In this document: piece after piece, positions 1 through 9,532 of the stretch
Layout: every line of letters starts with the position of its first letter
How positions within the stretch are numbered: position 1 is the stretch's first letter
DNA from: Lachnospiraceae bacterium
GTDB taxonomy: Bacteria; Bacillota; Clostridia; Lachnospirales; Lachnospiraceae
DNA: 44,568 nucleotides
Direction of reading: 5' to 3'
Assembly: GCA_022510685.1 (NCBI GenBank)
Contig: JAFLTA010000021.1
Coordinates: forward strand, 1 to 44,568
Notes under the pieces: generated by a model
Seen by the model: only the letters and a program-made list of their open reading frames with translations
Told to the model about the DNA's origin: nothing
Database searches by the model: none
Program-made: the position numbers and the translations under genes

Positions 1-1
1 T

Positions 2-18
2 TGAGAACGAAGTTCTCA
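2..18. repeat. Perfect 7-bp hairpin with GAA triloop
   Basis: TGAGAAC and GTTCTCA form a perfect 7-bp inverted repeat around the triloop GAA. It lies between whatever precedes the window and the hrcA promoter. It shares the C-GAA-G apex with hairpins at 17965-17977, 18050-18066 and 18495-18505, so it may belong to a repeat family of this genome. It is not a good LexA box, because the GAAC/GTTC half-sites are 3 rather than 4 bases apart. Confidence 0.5.
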
Positions 19-22
19 CAAG

Positions 23-50
23 ATAAACGCCGCTTTTGCGTTTATTATAT
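23..50 (+). terminator. Possible terminator of the gene upstream of the window
   Basis: ATAAACGC (23-30) pairs perfectly with GCGTTTAT (38-45) around a 7-base loop, followed by an AT-rich tail (TATAT). The stem is short and the tail is not a clean T-run, so this is a weak intrinsic terminator at best. Its place just before the hrcA promoter is where the end of an upstream transcript would be expected. Confidence 0.35.
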
Positions 51-94
51 CATATACTATATCGGCTAAAATGAAAAAAAATATAGAAAAGTGC

Positions 95-123
95 TTGACA
101 ACAAGAGGAGGTAGTGCTATCTT
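95..123 (+). promoter_or_regulatory. Sigma-A-type promoter of the hrcA operon
   Basis: TTGACA at 95-100 is followed after exactly 17 bp by TATCTT at 118-123. The predicted start of transcription (about 130) falls immediately before the CIRCE operator, the usual geometry for HrcA-repressed promoters. Confidence 0.8.
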
Positions 124-134
124 ACCTATAGATG

Positions 135-161
135 TTAGCACTCCATTTTGTAGAGTGCTAA
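135..161 (+). promoter_or_regulatory. CIRCE operator (HrcA binding site)
   Basis: TTAGCACTC (135-143), a 9-base spacer and GAGTGCTAA (153-161) match the canonical CIRCE inverted repeat without mismatch. CIRCE is the DNA target of HrcA, which keeps hrcA-grpE-dnaK-dnaJ repressed until heat or misfolded protein titrates the GroE chaperonin that stabilises HrcA. The site lies in the predicted 5' leader, 23 bases before the hrcA start codon. Confidence 0.97.
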
Positions 162-184
162 CAAGAAAGACGGAAGGGAGTGAT

Positions 185-1231
185 ATGGTGGAGCTGGATG
201 AGAGAAAATTAAAAATTTTACAGGCAATTATTCGCACTTATCTGGAAACAGGCGAACCGGTTGGTTCCCGTACGATATCCAAGGATACTGATTTACATTT
301 GAGTTCGGCGACCATTCGCAACGAGATGTCAGATTTGGAGGACATGGGTTATATTTTACAGCCCCACACTTCTGCCGGACGCATTCCGTCTGATAAGGGT
401 TATCGCTTATATGTGGATACCATGTTAGATGACAAGACACATGAAGTGGAAAACCTAAAAGAGGAACTGGAGGAAAAGGCGGACAAAATAGATGTTTTGC
501 TAAAGCAGATTGCGAAATTTCTGGCGACAAATACGAACTATGCCACTATGGTTTCTGGTCCGCGTTATCAGAGTAAGAAAGTAAAATTTATTCAATTGAC
601 TGCAGTGGATGAGGAAAGTCTGCTGGCGGTAATCGTATTGGATAACAATCATGTGAAAAACCAGTTAATTCCCATTGAGGCACCTATAGAAGCGGAACGC
701 ATAGCCAAGATTAATTTTTTGTTGAATACTACGTTAAACGGTCTGGATGTTACAGAGATGAATCTGGCATTGATCGGGCAGATCAAGTCACAGATGAAAG
801 AGGACAGTGCCGTTATTGATTCCGTCCTGGAGGTTATTGGAAACGCTCTTACCGCAGAGGAAACTCCGGAAGTGTATACCAGTGGTGCCACTAATATATT
901 GAAATATCCGGAGTTGTCTGATAAGTCCAGTGCAGCGGAGCTCCTGGTTGCCTTTGAGGAAAAGCAGGAGATTAACAACTGGCTGGAGATTCCATCGGCG
1001 AATACCAATCTTTCCGAGGAAAGTCACGACATTCAGGTATATATCGGAGATGAGACGCAGGTGGCGTCCATGAAGGACTGCTCTATGGTGACGGCAACTT
1101 ACCGTATCCATGAAGGAGTTTACGGAAAAATCGGTATTGTGGGACCTAAGCGGATGAATTATGACAAAGTGGTGGGAACTTTGCAGTCCCTTATGACACA
1201 GTTGGATGATATCTTTAAGGATAAAAAATAA
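185..1231 (+). CDS. hrcA: Heat-inducible transcription repressor HrcA
   Basis: This 348-aa protein is the repressor of the heat-shock operon and binds the CIRCE element just upstream. The N-terminal winged helix (about residues 5-75) contains the family hallmarks TGEPVGSRTIS, LSSATIRNEM and HTSAGRIPSDKGYR. The rest is the GAF-like dimerisation region, ending in a segment of the form VYGKIGIVGPKRMNY. The reading frame is open upstream to 71, but the ATG at 185 is chosen because a GGAAGGGAG ribosome site (172-180) precedes it and the longer version would translate through the promoter and CIRCE. It is first in the operon, with 20 bases before grpE. Autoregulation through CIRCE is expected. Length and motifs are normal for the family. 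Confidence 0.96.
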   Translation: MVELDERKLKILQAIIRTYLETGEPVGSRTISKDTDLHLSSATIRNEMSDLEDMGYILQPHTSAGRIPSDKGYRLYVDTMLDDKTHEVENLKEELEEKADKIDVLLKQIAKFLATNTNYATMVSGPRYQSKKVKFIQLTAVDEESLLAVIVLDNNHVKNQLIPIEAPIEAERIAKINFLLNTTLNGLDVTEMNLALIGQIKSQMKEDSAVIDSVLEVIGNALTAEETPEVYTSGATNILKYPELSDKSSAAELLVAFEEKQEINNWLEIPSANTNLSEESHDIQVYIGDETQVASMKDCSMVTATYRIHEGVYGKIGIVGPKRMNYDKVVGTLQSLMTQLDDIFKDKK

Positions 1232-1251
1232 ACAGAGAGGTGGTAACAAAC

Positions 1252-1926
1252 GTGGCAGATAAGAATAAGACAAAAAAGAAGAAAAGTGATAAGGATGTAT
1301 TAGAGCAGGAAAAGACATCTGATGCACCGGAGACGGAAGAAAAGAAAGAAAAAGAAGAACAGGATATAGTTCAGGAAAAAGAGGCAGAAACTGTGGAAGA
1401 CGAACATTCTGAAGATGAGGCAGAAACAGCCAAAGAGGAAACTGCTGACAAAGAGCCGGTTTCTAGTAAGAAAAAAGACAAACGGACAGCAAAGCTGGAA
1501 GAACAATTGGCGGATTTAGAAGATAAGAGAGTACGTCAGCTGGCTGAGTTTGAAAATTTCCGTAAGCGCTCTGAAAAAGAGAAGTCTCAGATGTTTGAGA
1601 TGGGTTCTAAAAACGTGGTGGAGAAGATTCTGCCGGTGATGGATAATTTTGAAAGAGGTCTTACGGCAGTTCCGGAGGAGGATAAGGAATCACCTTTTGT
1701 ACAGGGAATAGAACTTGTCTATAAGCAAATGCTCACAGCATTTGAGGAACTGGGTGTGACACCTATTGAGGCAGTGGGACAGGAGTTTGATCCGAATTTG
1801 CACAACGCTGTAATGATGGTGGATGATGATGAACTGGAAAGCGGCATGGTAGCAGAGGAGCTGCAAAAGGGGTATCTCTATAAGGACAATGTGGTACGCC
1901 ACAGTATGGTTAAGGTGGTAAACTAG
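1252..1926 (+). CDS. grpE: Nucleotide exchange factor GrpE
   Basis: GrpE (224 aa) is the cochaperone that releases ADP from DnaK. Residues 1-85 are a highly charged Lys/Glu-rich tail of low complexity, longer than in many homologues. A long dimerising helix follows (about 80-135, containing AEFENFRKRSEKEK). The C-terminal beta domain ends with GYLYKDNVVRHSMVKV, a clear family signature. The start is taken as GTG 1252, with GAGAGGTGG (1234-1242) as ribosome site. An upstream in-frame GTG at 1240 overlaps that site and is unlikely to be used. The gene follows hrcA in the CIRCE-controlled operon. Confidence 0.95.
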   Translation: MADKNKTKKKKSDKDVLEQEKTSDAPETEEKKEKEEQDIVQEKEAETVEDEHSEDEAETAKEETADKEPVSSKKKDKRTAKLEEQLADLEDKRVRQLAEFENFRKRSEKEKSQMFEMGSKNVVEKILPVMDNFERGLTAVPEEDKESPFVQGIELVYKQMLTAFEELGVTPIEAVGQEFDPNLHNAVMMVDDDELESGMVAEELQKGYLYKDNVVRHSMVKVVN

Positions 1927-2030
1927 AACGCATAGGAAGGATGTACAGTGCATCCGGTACGAATGTGATCCGGTTTTAATATAGCGACTAAGGTGTTAAA
2001 AACATGACACCCTAATCAATATAAAGAATG

Positions 2031-2036
2031 TATAAT
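2031..2036 (+). promoter_or_regulatory. Possible -10 element ahead of dnaK
   Basis: The 138-base grpE-dnaK gap holds a perfect TATAAT at 2031-2036, 28 bases before the dnaK start, and an imperfect hairpin (GGTGT 1992-1996 with ACACC 2007-2011). No -35 hexamer at 16-18 bp is convincing; the nearest, ATGACA at 2004-2009, is 21 bp away. It could be a secondary dnaK promoter or chance in AT-rich DNA. No second CIRCE is present. Confidence 0.25.
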
Positions 2037-2040
2037 TTGA

Positions 2041-3939
<1,899 letters not shown>

Positions 3940-3954
3940 GCAGGAGTTTAAAAT

Positions 3955-5100
3955 ATGGCGGATAAAAGAGATTATTACGAGGTATTAGGCGTAAGCAGAA
4001 GTGCTACCGATTCAGAGATAAAATCTGCCTATCGGAAGCTGGCAAAAAAATATCACCCGGACACGAATCCGGGTGATAAAGAAGCGGAGGTAAAATTTAA
4101 GGAAGCCTCCGAGGCATACGCCATACTCAGTGATTCGGAAAAGAGGCAGCAATACGACCAGTTCGGTCATGCCGCTTTTGAAGGCGGTGCGGGAGGTGCC
4201 GGAGGTTTTGATTTTGGCAGCTTCGATATGGGTGATATTTTCGGAGATCTGTTTGGTGACTTCTTTGGTGGCGGCAGAAGCAGGGGACCGTCAAATGGTC
4301 CGATGAAAGGGCAGAATGTCCGTGTTTCCGTGCGCTTGACTTTTGAGGAAGCGTGTTTTGGTGCTGAGAAGGAAATCGAATTAAACATTAAAGAGGAATG
4401 CGAGAAGTGTCACGGAACCGGTGCGAAGCCGGGTACATCGCCGGAGACTTGCAGCCATTGTGGTGGTAAGGGACAGGTGGTTTTTACGCAGCAATCCCTG
4501 TTCGGTGTGGTCAGAAATGTGCAGGCGTGTCCGGATTGCCGGGGAACCGGTAAAATCATCAAGGAGCGTTGTCCGGATTGCAGCGGTGGTGGTTATATCA
4601 GCCGCAGGAAAAAGATTTCTGTCAGTATTCCGGCAGGTATTGACAACGGGCAAAGTGTCCGTATCCGCGATAAAGGAGAGCCGGGTGTCAATGGAGGTCC
4701 GCGGGGCGATTTGTTAGTGCAGGTTGTAGTGAGCCGCCATCCGGTATTCCAGCGTCAGGATTATGACATATATTCCACAGCACCGATTACTTTTGCTGAT
4801 GCTGCCCTGGGAGCGGATGTACGAATTAAAACCATTGATGGTGAGGTTATTTATACGGTGAAACCGGGAACTCAGACCGATACCAGAGTACGGCTGAGGG
4901 GCAAGGGTGTACCTACTACCCGAAATAAACAGGTAAGGGGAGACCATTATGTAACCTTAGTGGTTCAGGTGCCTACCAAAATGAATGGGGAACAAAAAGA
5001 GCTTCTTCGGGCATTTAATGAGGCAATGTATGGCAAAAAAGAGGAAGATGATTTGAAAGACCAGAAGGAAAAAAGGAATCCTTTTAAAAAGAAAAAATAA
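3955..5100 (+). CDS. dnaJ: Chaperone protein DnaJ (Hsp40)
   Basis: DnaJ (381 aa) delivers substrates to DnaK and stimulates its ATPase. The order is a J domain (residues 1-70, with [11 protein letters not shown] including the HPD motif), a Gly/Phe-rich region (about 75-115), and a zinc-finger domain with four CxxCxGxG repeats ([32 protein letters not shown]). Two beta-sandwich substrate domains and a Lys-rich end follow. All four zinc repeats are intact, so this is a full type I DnaJ. It begins 15 bases after dnaK and is last in the heat-shock operon; a strong terminator follows directly. Confidence 0.98.
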   Translation: MADKRDYYEVLGVSRSATDSEIKSAYRKLAKKYHPDTNPGDKEAEVKFKEASEAYAILSDSEKRQQYDQFGHAAFEGGAGGAGGFDFGSFDMGDIFGDLFGDFFGGGRSRGPSNGPMKGQNVRVSVRLTFEEACFGAEKEIELNIKEECEKCHGTGAKPGTSPETCSHCGGKGQVVFTQQSLFGVVRNVQACPDCRGTGKIIKERCPDCSGGGYISRRKKISVSIPAGIDNGQSVRIRDKGEPGVNGGPRGDLLVQVVVSRHPVFQRQDYDIYSTAPITFADAALGADVRIKTIDGEVIYTVKPGTQTDTRVRLRGKGVPTTRNKQVRGDHYVTLVVQVPTKMNGEQKELLRAFNEAMYGKKEEDDLKDQKEKRNPFKKKK

Positions 5101-5140
5101 AAAACAGCCATTGGAACGTTTCTGTTTCAATGGCTGTTTT
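5101..5140. terminator. Strong bidirectional terminator between dnaJ and the convergent gene
   Basis: AAAACAGCCATTG (5101-5113) pairs perfectly with CAATGGCTGTTTT (5128-5140). On the plus strand the stem ends in a T-run; on the minus strand the A-rich 5090s give a long T-run. It can therefore end both the dnaJ transcript and the converging minus-strand gene. Confidence 0.9.
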
Positions 5141-5181
5141 GTAATGATAATTATAATTTTAACACATAATAAGCGCAAGGC

Positions 5182-5604
5182 TTACCAGTCCTCTACATCT
5201 GCAAACGGGTTGGTGGGATCGCTGAGACTTTCGGAAGGAGTATGTGCCGGTGTTGTACCATTTTCATCTTCTCCCTGATCTTCCAGCAGGGTTTGGATTT
5301 GCTTTTCCGTGATTTCATCGGATGCTTCAACTGCGTCTGCTTTGCTTTTCAAGGCAAGTAACCGTTCCTGTTCTCGTCTCTGAACCTCTGCCAGGATTTG
5401 CTGAATTTCTTCGTCGTGGTTATCCACCAGAAATCCCTCCATTTGATTCAGACACAGAAAATATTTTATGATTTTACCACAAGTAAGACCGATGTGCTCG
5501 GCATTACAATAATCGGAATCCCGTTTGTAGGGCAGCTTGTCATACATGGAAATAGGATATTCCAATGTGGTTTCATATTTTAAAGAAAAGGGCATTTGAT
5601 TCAT
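5182..5604 (-). CDS. Hypothetical protein, unrecognised
   Basis: This 140-aa protein belongs to no family I recognise. The N-terminal half (to about residue 58) is mixed, with three Cys, several Tyr and a MNQMPFSLKYE start. Residues about 60-105 are strongly helical and charged (EIQQILAEVQRREQER), a probable coiled coil. The last 35 residues are acidic and Pro/Ser/Thr-rich, ending in NPFADVEDW. There is no signal peptide and no transmembrane segment. The ATG at 5604 is chosen over an upstream in-frame one (5658) because AAGGAG lies 9 bases before it. It is the only minus-strand gene here, has its own good promoter and shares the dnaJ terminator, all of which argue that it is real. Function unknown. 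Confidence 0.7.
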   Translation of the reverse strand: MNQMPFSLKYETTLEYPISMYDKLPYKRDSDYCNAEHIGLTCGKIIKYFLCLNQMEGFLVDNHDEEIQQILAEVQRREQERLLALKSKADAVEASDEITEKQIQTLLEDQGEDENGTTPAHTPSESLSDPTNPFADVEDW

Positions 5605-5650
5605 ATAAGCACACTCCTTTTTCGTTTTATGTTTATGTATATGTATAGTT

Positions 5651-5664
5651 ATATACATGTATAT
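5651..5664. promoter_or_regulatory. 14-bp palindrome, candidate operator
   Basis: ATATACATGTATAT is a perfect 14-bp palindrome. It lies just downstream of the minus-strand promoter at 5671-5699, covering about +1 to +14 of that transcript, a classic repressor position. The AT-rich composition means chance cannot be excluded. Confidence 0.4.
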
Positions 5665-5670
5665 GTCTCT

Positions 5671-5699
5671 ATTATATCGCAGTCTGCCAAAAGATGCAA
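5671..5699 (-). promoter_or_regulatory. Promoter of the minus-strand hypothetical gene
   Basis: Read on the minus strand, TTGCAT (5699-5694) is followed after 17 bp by a perfect TATAAT (5676-5671). The predicted leader to the ATG at 5604 is about 60 bases. Confidence 0.65.
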
Positions 5700-5710
5700 T
5701 GAAGATTTGT

Positions 5711-5738
5711 TTGACTTTTGGAAATGGTGTGATATAAT
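5711..5738 (+). promoter_or_regulatory. Promoter of the ABC transporter / LtaS-like operon
   Basis: TTGACT (5711-5716), 16 bp and TATAAT (5733-5738) form a good sigma-A-type promoter. It diverges from the minus-strand promoter at 5671-5699, so the two start regions are back to back in a 228-base gap. Confidence 0.75.
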
Positions 5739-5832
5739 TACGATTGATATTTTAGAATCTTTTGAATGTTCAAGGTATTACCATTATATGGATTGATTTC
5801 GTGTAATGATACAATACAGGGAGAATGAAACA

Positions 5833-6615
5833 ATGATGAAAAAGTATTTGAAAAATTTTAGACGATATCAGTATTTACTGACGGAGCTTGTAAAAAAAGA
5901 TATCAAATTAAAATATCGTCGTTCTTACTTGGGGATTTTGTGGACGTTAGTTGAACCACTACTAACAATGTTGGTATTAACTCTGGTGTTTGGAACTTTT
6001 TTCGGAAGAAACGACGAGCAGTATCCGGTTTATATCTTATCGGGGCGATTGCTTTACTCCTTTTTCTCCTCCGGTACGAAAGCCGGACTGAAATCAGTCA
6101 GTGGTAATGCAGCGATGATTAAAAAGGTATATGTGCCCAAATATATTTATGTATTATCAACGGTTATTTCCAATTTTATAACATTTGTAATTTCTTTGAT
6201 TGTACTTGTGGGGGTGGGGATTGTGCTCCATGTACGACCTACCATATATTTGCTTCAGGCATTTATACCACTGTTGATTCTGCTGGTTTTCACCATGGGG
6301 GTCAGCATGATTCTGGCAACGTTGAATGTATTTTTCAGGGATATTGAATATATTTGGTCGGTTCTTACCATGCTGATTATGTATGCATCCGCTATTTTTT
6401 ATCAGCCCGACCGTGTCATCAATACCGGAAACGGATGGATTTTTAATATCAATCCGATGTATATGTGTATTGCAAATTTCCGTAATACGGTTTTGTATGG
6501 ACTGCCAATGAATATGAAGCATTGTGTGGTTTCTGCTGCCATTGCGGTTTTACTTCTTGTTGTGGGAATTGTATTCTTCAACAAGAAACAGGATGAATTT
6601 ATTTTGTATGTATAG
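5833..6615 (+). CDS. ABC-2 type polysaccharide/teichoic acid export permease
   Basis: This 260-aa integral membrane protein belongs to the Wzm/TagG group of ABC-2 permeases, which move lipid-linked polymers across the cytoplasmic membrane. The N-terminal amphipathic stretch with LVKKDIKLKYRRSYLGILW followed by EPLLTMLVLTLVF is typical. About six membrane segments are visible, with a conserved region around NPMYMCIANFR near the end. Start ATG 5833 follows GGGAG (5819-5823); an in-frame ATG at 5806 lacks a ribosome site. The ATPase partner starts 16 bases downstream, and an LtaS-like enzyme is third. The substrate is not readable from sequence; a teichoic-acid-like or other surface glycan is inferred. 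Confidence 0.88.
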   Translation: MMKKYLKNFRRYQYLLTELVKKDIKLKYRRSYLGILWTLVEPLLTMLVLTLVFGTFFGRNDEQYPVYILSGRLLYSFFSSGTKAGLKSVSGNAAMIKKVYVPKYIYVLSTVISNFITFVISLIVLVGVGIVLHVRPTIYLLQAFIPLLILLVFTMGVSMILATLNVFFRDIEYIWSVLTMLIMYASAIFYQPDRVINTGNGWIFNINPMYMCIANFRNTVLYGLPMNMKHCVVSAAIAVLLLVVGIVFFNKKQDEFILYV

Positions 6616-6631
6616 TGTATAGGAGGCTGTC

Positions 6632-7372
6632 TTGAAAGAGAATATAGCGATTAACGTAAAAGATGTGGGAATGTGTTTTAATCAGAGTAAAGAGCGTGTG
6701 GACAACCTGAAGGAGTACATGATCAGGTTTGTCAGACGCGATTTGAAATACAATGAGTTTTGGGCATTGAGGGATATAGATTTCCACATAAAAAAGGGAG
6801 AGAGATTAGGCGTGTTGGGACTCAATGGCTCCGGAAAGAGTACACTGCTCAAGGTGGTTTCCGGTGTGTTGAAGCCTACAACCGGTAAAGTCCAGACCAG
6901 GGGAATGATAGCGCCGTTATTGGAGTTAGGTGCAGGTTTTAATTCCGAGTATACCGGCAGGGAGAATATTTATCTATATGGTGCGGTGTTAGGTTACTCC
7001 AAAGAATTTCTGGATGAAAAGTTTGATGAGATTGTAGATTTTTCCGAACTGGGTGAATTTATCGAAGTTCCGATTAAAAATTATTCTTCCGGTATGAAAG
7101 CCCGTCTCGGATTCTCCATCGCAACGATTGTGGAGCCTGATATTTTGATTTTGGACGAGGTCTTGTCGGTTGGTGATAAAAAATTCCGCCGAAAAAGCGA
7201 AAGAAAGATTATGAATATGTTTGATAAGGGAGTTACGGTACTGTTTGTATCTCATTCCCTGGAACAGGTATGCCGGCTTTGCGATAAGGCAATCATATTA
7301 GACAGTGGTATTCTTGTGGCGAAGGGACCGGTAGATAAGGTGGCTCGTATCTATAAAAATATGACAGAGTGA
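6632..7372 (+). CDS. ABC transporter ATPase, Wzt/TagH-like
   Basis: This 246-aa ATPase pairs with the permease encoded just before it. It has Walker A GLNGSGKST (residues 63-71), the signature YSSGMKARL typical of Wzt/TagH export ATPases, Walker B ILILDEVLSVGD and the H-loop in FVSHSLEQ. The N-terminal segment before Walker A (MCFNQSKERVDNLKEYM) is the usual extension of this subfamily. It ends shortly after the ATPase fold and lacks the C-terminal carbohydrate-binding domain of long Wzt proteins, so recognition of a modified glycan end is unlikely. The start is TTG 6632, placed 5 bases after a perfect AGGAGG. It is co-transcribed with its neighbours. Confidence 0.92.
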   Translation: MKENIAINVKDVGMCFNQSKERVDNLKEYMIRFVRRDLKYNEFWALRDIDFHIKKGERLGVLGLNGSGKSTLLKVVSGVLKPTTGKVQTRGMIAPLLELGAGFNSEYTGRENIYLYGAVLGYSKEFLDEKFDEIVDFSELGEFIEVPIKNYSSGMKARLGFSIATIVEPDILILDEVLSVGDKKFRRKSERKIMNMFDKGVTVLFVSHSLEQVCRLCDKAIILDSGILVAKGPVDKVARIYKNMTE

Positions 7373-7404
7373 TGTTTCGTTAAAATTGACAGGGGGTTTG
7401 CGGC

Positions 7405-9420
7405 ATGAAGGTAAAGCGTTATCTCGGTTTTTATATATTATTGCCGATTTTGTTAGAGATTTTGATTGAATCCTTTAACCGGAAGTCTGTCTTTTCTGCA
7501 TTTAAATATTTAACCGGAAGTCCGTTACTATTTCTTTTTAATACATTGATTATTATGCTTACATTGTCAATCGCTATGTTTTTTAAACGGGAAATTTTTG
7601 CATTGGTGACAATTGCTACAGTGTGGGTTTTGTTTGGTGTGGTAAATTTTGTGATTCTGCATTTCAGGGTGACTCCTTTTTCGGCAGTAGATTTTACATT
7701 GATTAAAAGTGCAATTAGTGTGTCGGGACATTATTTGAACTTGTTTACTATTGCCATGGTTATTTTTGCGGCAGTCGTTCTTTTGGTGGGACTGGTATGT
7801 CTTTTTCTGAAAGCACCCGTCAATACGGAATATAATCATCGGCAGATTTTATTTTCCCTGACATTTTGTGCAACTCTGGGTATGGCAATCGTGGTGATTC
7901 ACCGTTCCAGCAATTCTGTTCAGGCGTTGTCGACCCATTATACCAATATATCGGAAGCATATGAAAACTATGGCTTTGCCTATTGTTTTGCCAACAGTAT
8001 TTTGGATACCGGAATCAAAAAACCGGAAAACTACAGTGAAGAATCGGTGAGGGCGGTATCCGGTGCCTTGGACAACCAAAAGAGCAGTGACAAGCATCCG
8101 AATATCATCATGGTACAGTTGGAATCCTTTTTTGATGTGGAATATGTGAAAGGCTTACGTTTTTCCCGGGACCCATTGCCGAATTTCCACCGGCTGGAGA
8201 GAAAATACAGTTCGGGAATGATTACTGTGCCAACAGTTGGTGCAGGAACGGTTAATACGGAATTTGAGGTGCTTACAGGGATGCGTCAGCATGATTTCGG
8301 AGTCAGCGAGTACCCGTACAAGACTGTGTTAAAAACGACGGCATCCGAAAGCGTATGCACGGATTTGAAGGCACTTGGATATACTGCTCATGCAGTCCAC
8401 AACAACGAGGCAACGTTTTACGGAAGAAATATTGTGTTTTCCAGTCTGGGTTTTGATACATTTTCTTCCATGGAATTTATGAATGGTCTGACGGATAATC
8501 TGAACGGTTGGTGCAACGATGATGTGCTGACAAAAGAAGTAGTCAAAACACTGGATAGTACAGAGGGACCGGATTTTACCATGGTAATTACCGTACAGAG
8601 CCACGGGAAATATGATGGTATTTCCATGGATGACCCTGACATTACCGTGAGCGGAGCACCGGAGGGAAAAGAGGATGCCTATCAATACTACGTCAACCAG
8701 CTTTACGAAGTGGACCAAGTAATCGGAGCGCTGATACAGGAGTTGAACCGTCGGCAGGAAAAAACGGTTCTGGTATTATATGGAGATCATTTGCCGAGTA
8801 TGGAGTTGGGGGAGGATGATTTATCCAATGGCGATTTATATCAGACGCAGTATGTCATCTGGGATAATATGGAATTGGAAAAACAGGATAAAGATTTGCA
8901 TTCTTTTGAGTTGTATGCGGATGTCCTGCAGCGGATTGATATCCATGAGGGAATGATTACCAAATACCATCAACAGACAAATCATGGAAAAAAAGCTTAT
9001 TATGAGGGCTTGACTATGTTGTCATATGATTTGCTGTATGGAGAAAACTATGTCTACGGGGGAGAAAATCCCTTTGTTGCTACGGAACTTCAGATGGGAA
9101 CGGAGAAGGTGCAGTTGACAAAGGTTCAAAAGACAAAAGGAAAATACAGGGTAATCGGGAAAGGATTTACACCGTTCTGCAAAGTCTATTATGACGGGAA
9201 ACAGATAGAGTCCGTTTGGAGAGATTCCGGTTGTCTGGAAATTCAGGATGACTTTGAACTGGAGGAAAAGGAGAAAGCTGAAGAAAAGGTGAAAGCAGCA
9301 GAAGATGATCCGGACGATTTGAGAGATGTGCCGGATGCATTTGTAGTGGAGGTGCAGACGGAGGACGGAGTGGTTTTGGATTCTACGGAAATATTCCCGG
9401 CATCGAAACTAAGGAAATAA
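7405..9420 (+). CDS. LTA synthase family protein (membrane sulfatase/phosphoglycerol transferase)
   Basis: This 671-aa enzyme has about five N-terminal membrane helices (to about residue 175) and an extracellular alkaline-phosphatase-superfamily domain like LtaS. Likely metal and catalytic residues are E240 in VQLES, T282 in GAGTVNTEFE (the nucleophile position of LtaS) and D461/H462 in YGDHLPS. LtaS transfers glycerol phosphate from phosphatidylglycerol to build lipoteichoic acid. Unusually, a C-terminal extension (about 565-671) resembles an IPT/TIG-like beta domain (KYRVIGKGFTPFCKVYYDG) interrupted by an acidic, Lys/Glu-rich insert (about 615-640). It lies 32 bases after the ABC ATPase, with ribosome site AGGGGG. 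The exact polymer, or another phosphoglycerol modification, is unknown. Confidence 0.87.
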   Translation: MKVKRYLGFYILLPILLEILIESFNRKSVFSAFKYLTGSPLLFLFNTLIIMLTLSIAMFFKREIFALVTIATVWVLFGVVNFVILHFRVTPFSAVDFTLIKSAISVSGHYLNLFTIAMVIFAAVVLLVGLVCLFLKAPVNTEYNHRQILFSLTFCATLGMAIVVIHRSSNSVQALSTHYTNISEAYENYGFAYCFANSILDTGIKKPENYSEESVRAVSGALDNQKSSDKHPNIIMVQLESFFDVEYVKGLRFSRDPLPNFHRLERKYSSGMITVPTVGAGTVNTEFEVLTGMRQHDFGVSEYPYKTVLKTTASESVCTDLKALGYTAHAVHNNEATFYGRNIVFSSLGFDTFSSMEFMNGLTDNLNGWCNDDVLTKEVVKTLDSTEGPDFTMVITVQSHGKYDGISMDDPDITVSGAPEGKEDAYQYYVNQLYEVDQVIGALIQELNRRQEKTVLVLYGDHLPSMELGEDDLSNGDLYQTQYVIWDNMELEKQDKDLHSFELYADVLQRIDIHEGMITKYHQQTNHGKKAYYEGLTMLSYDLLYGENYVYGGENPFVATELQMGTEKVQLTKVQKTKGKYRVIGKGFTPFCKVYYDGKQIESVWRDSGCLEIQDDFELEEKEKAEEKVKAAEDDPDDLRDVPDAFVVEVQTEDGVVLDSTEIFPASKLRK

Positions 9421-9427
9421 GTTGAAA

Positions 9428-9467
9428 AATCATTTTATAGAGATAAAAAACGTCTCTAAGAATGATT
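9428..9467 (+). terminator. Imperfect hairpin after the LtaS-like gene
   Basis: AATCATT (9428-9434) and TAGAGA (9438-9443) pair with TCTCTA (9453-9458) and AATGATT (9461-9467) across a small internal loop. It sits 8 bases after the stop codon but lacks a proper T-run (ATGGTTTC), so termination would be weak or factor-dependent. Confidence 0.4.
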
Positions 9468-9532
9468 ATGGTTTCATACAAGAAAGATGCAAAATCAGCA
9501 TTTTTCGTATATCACACATTACAGTTATTTTC

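Noticed and set aside
2..18. LexA (SOS) box
   Set aside because: GAAC and GTTC are separated by 3 bases, not the 4 of the Gram-positive SOS box.
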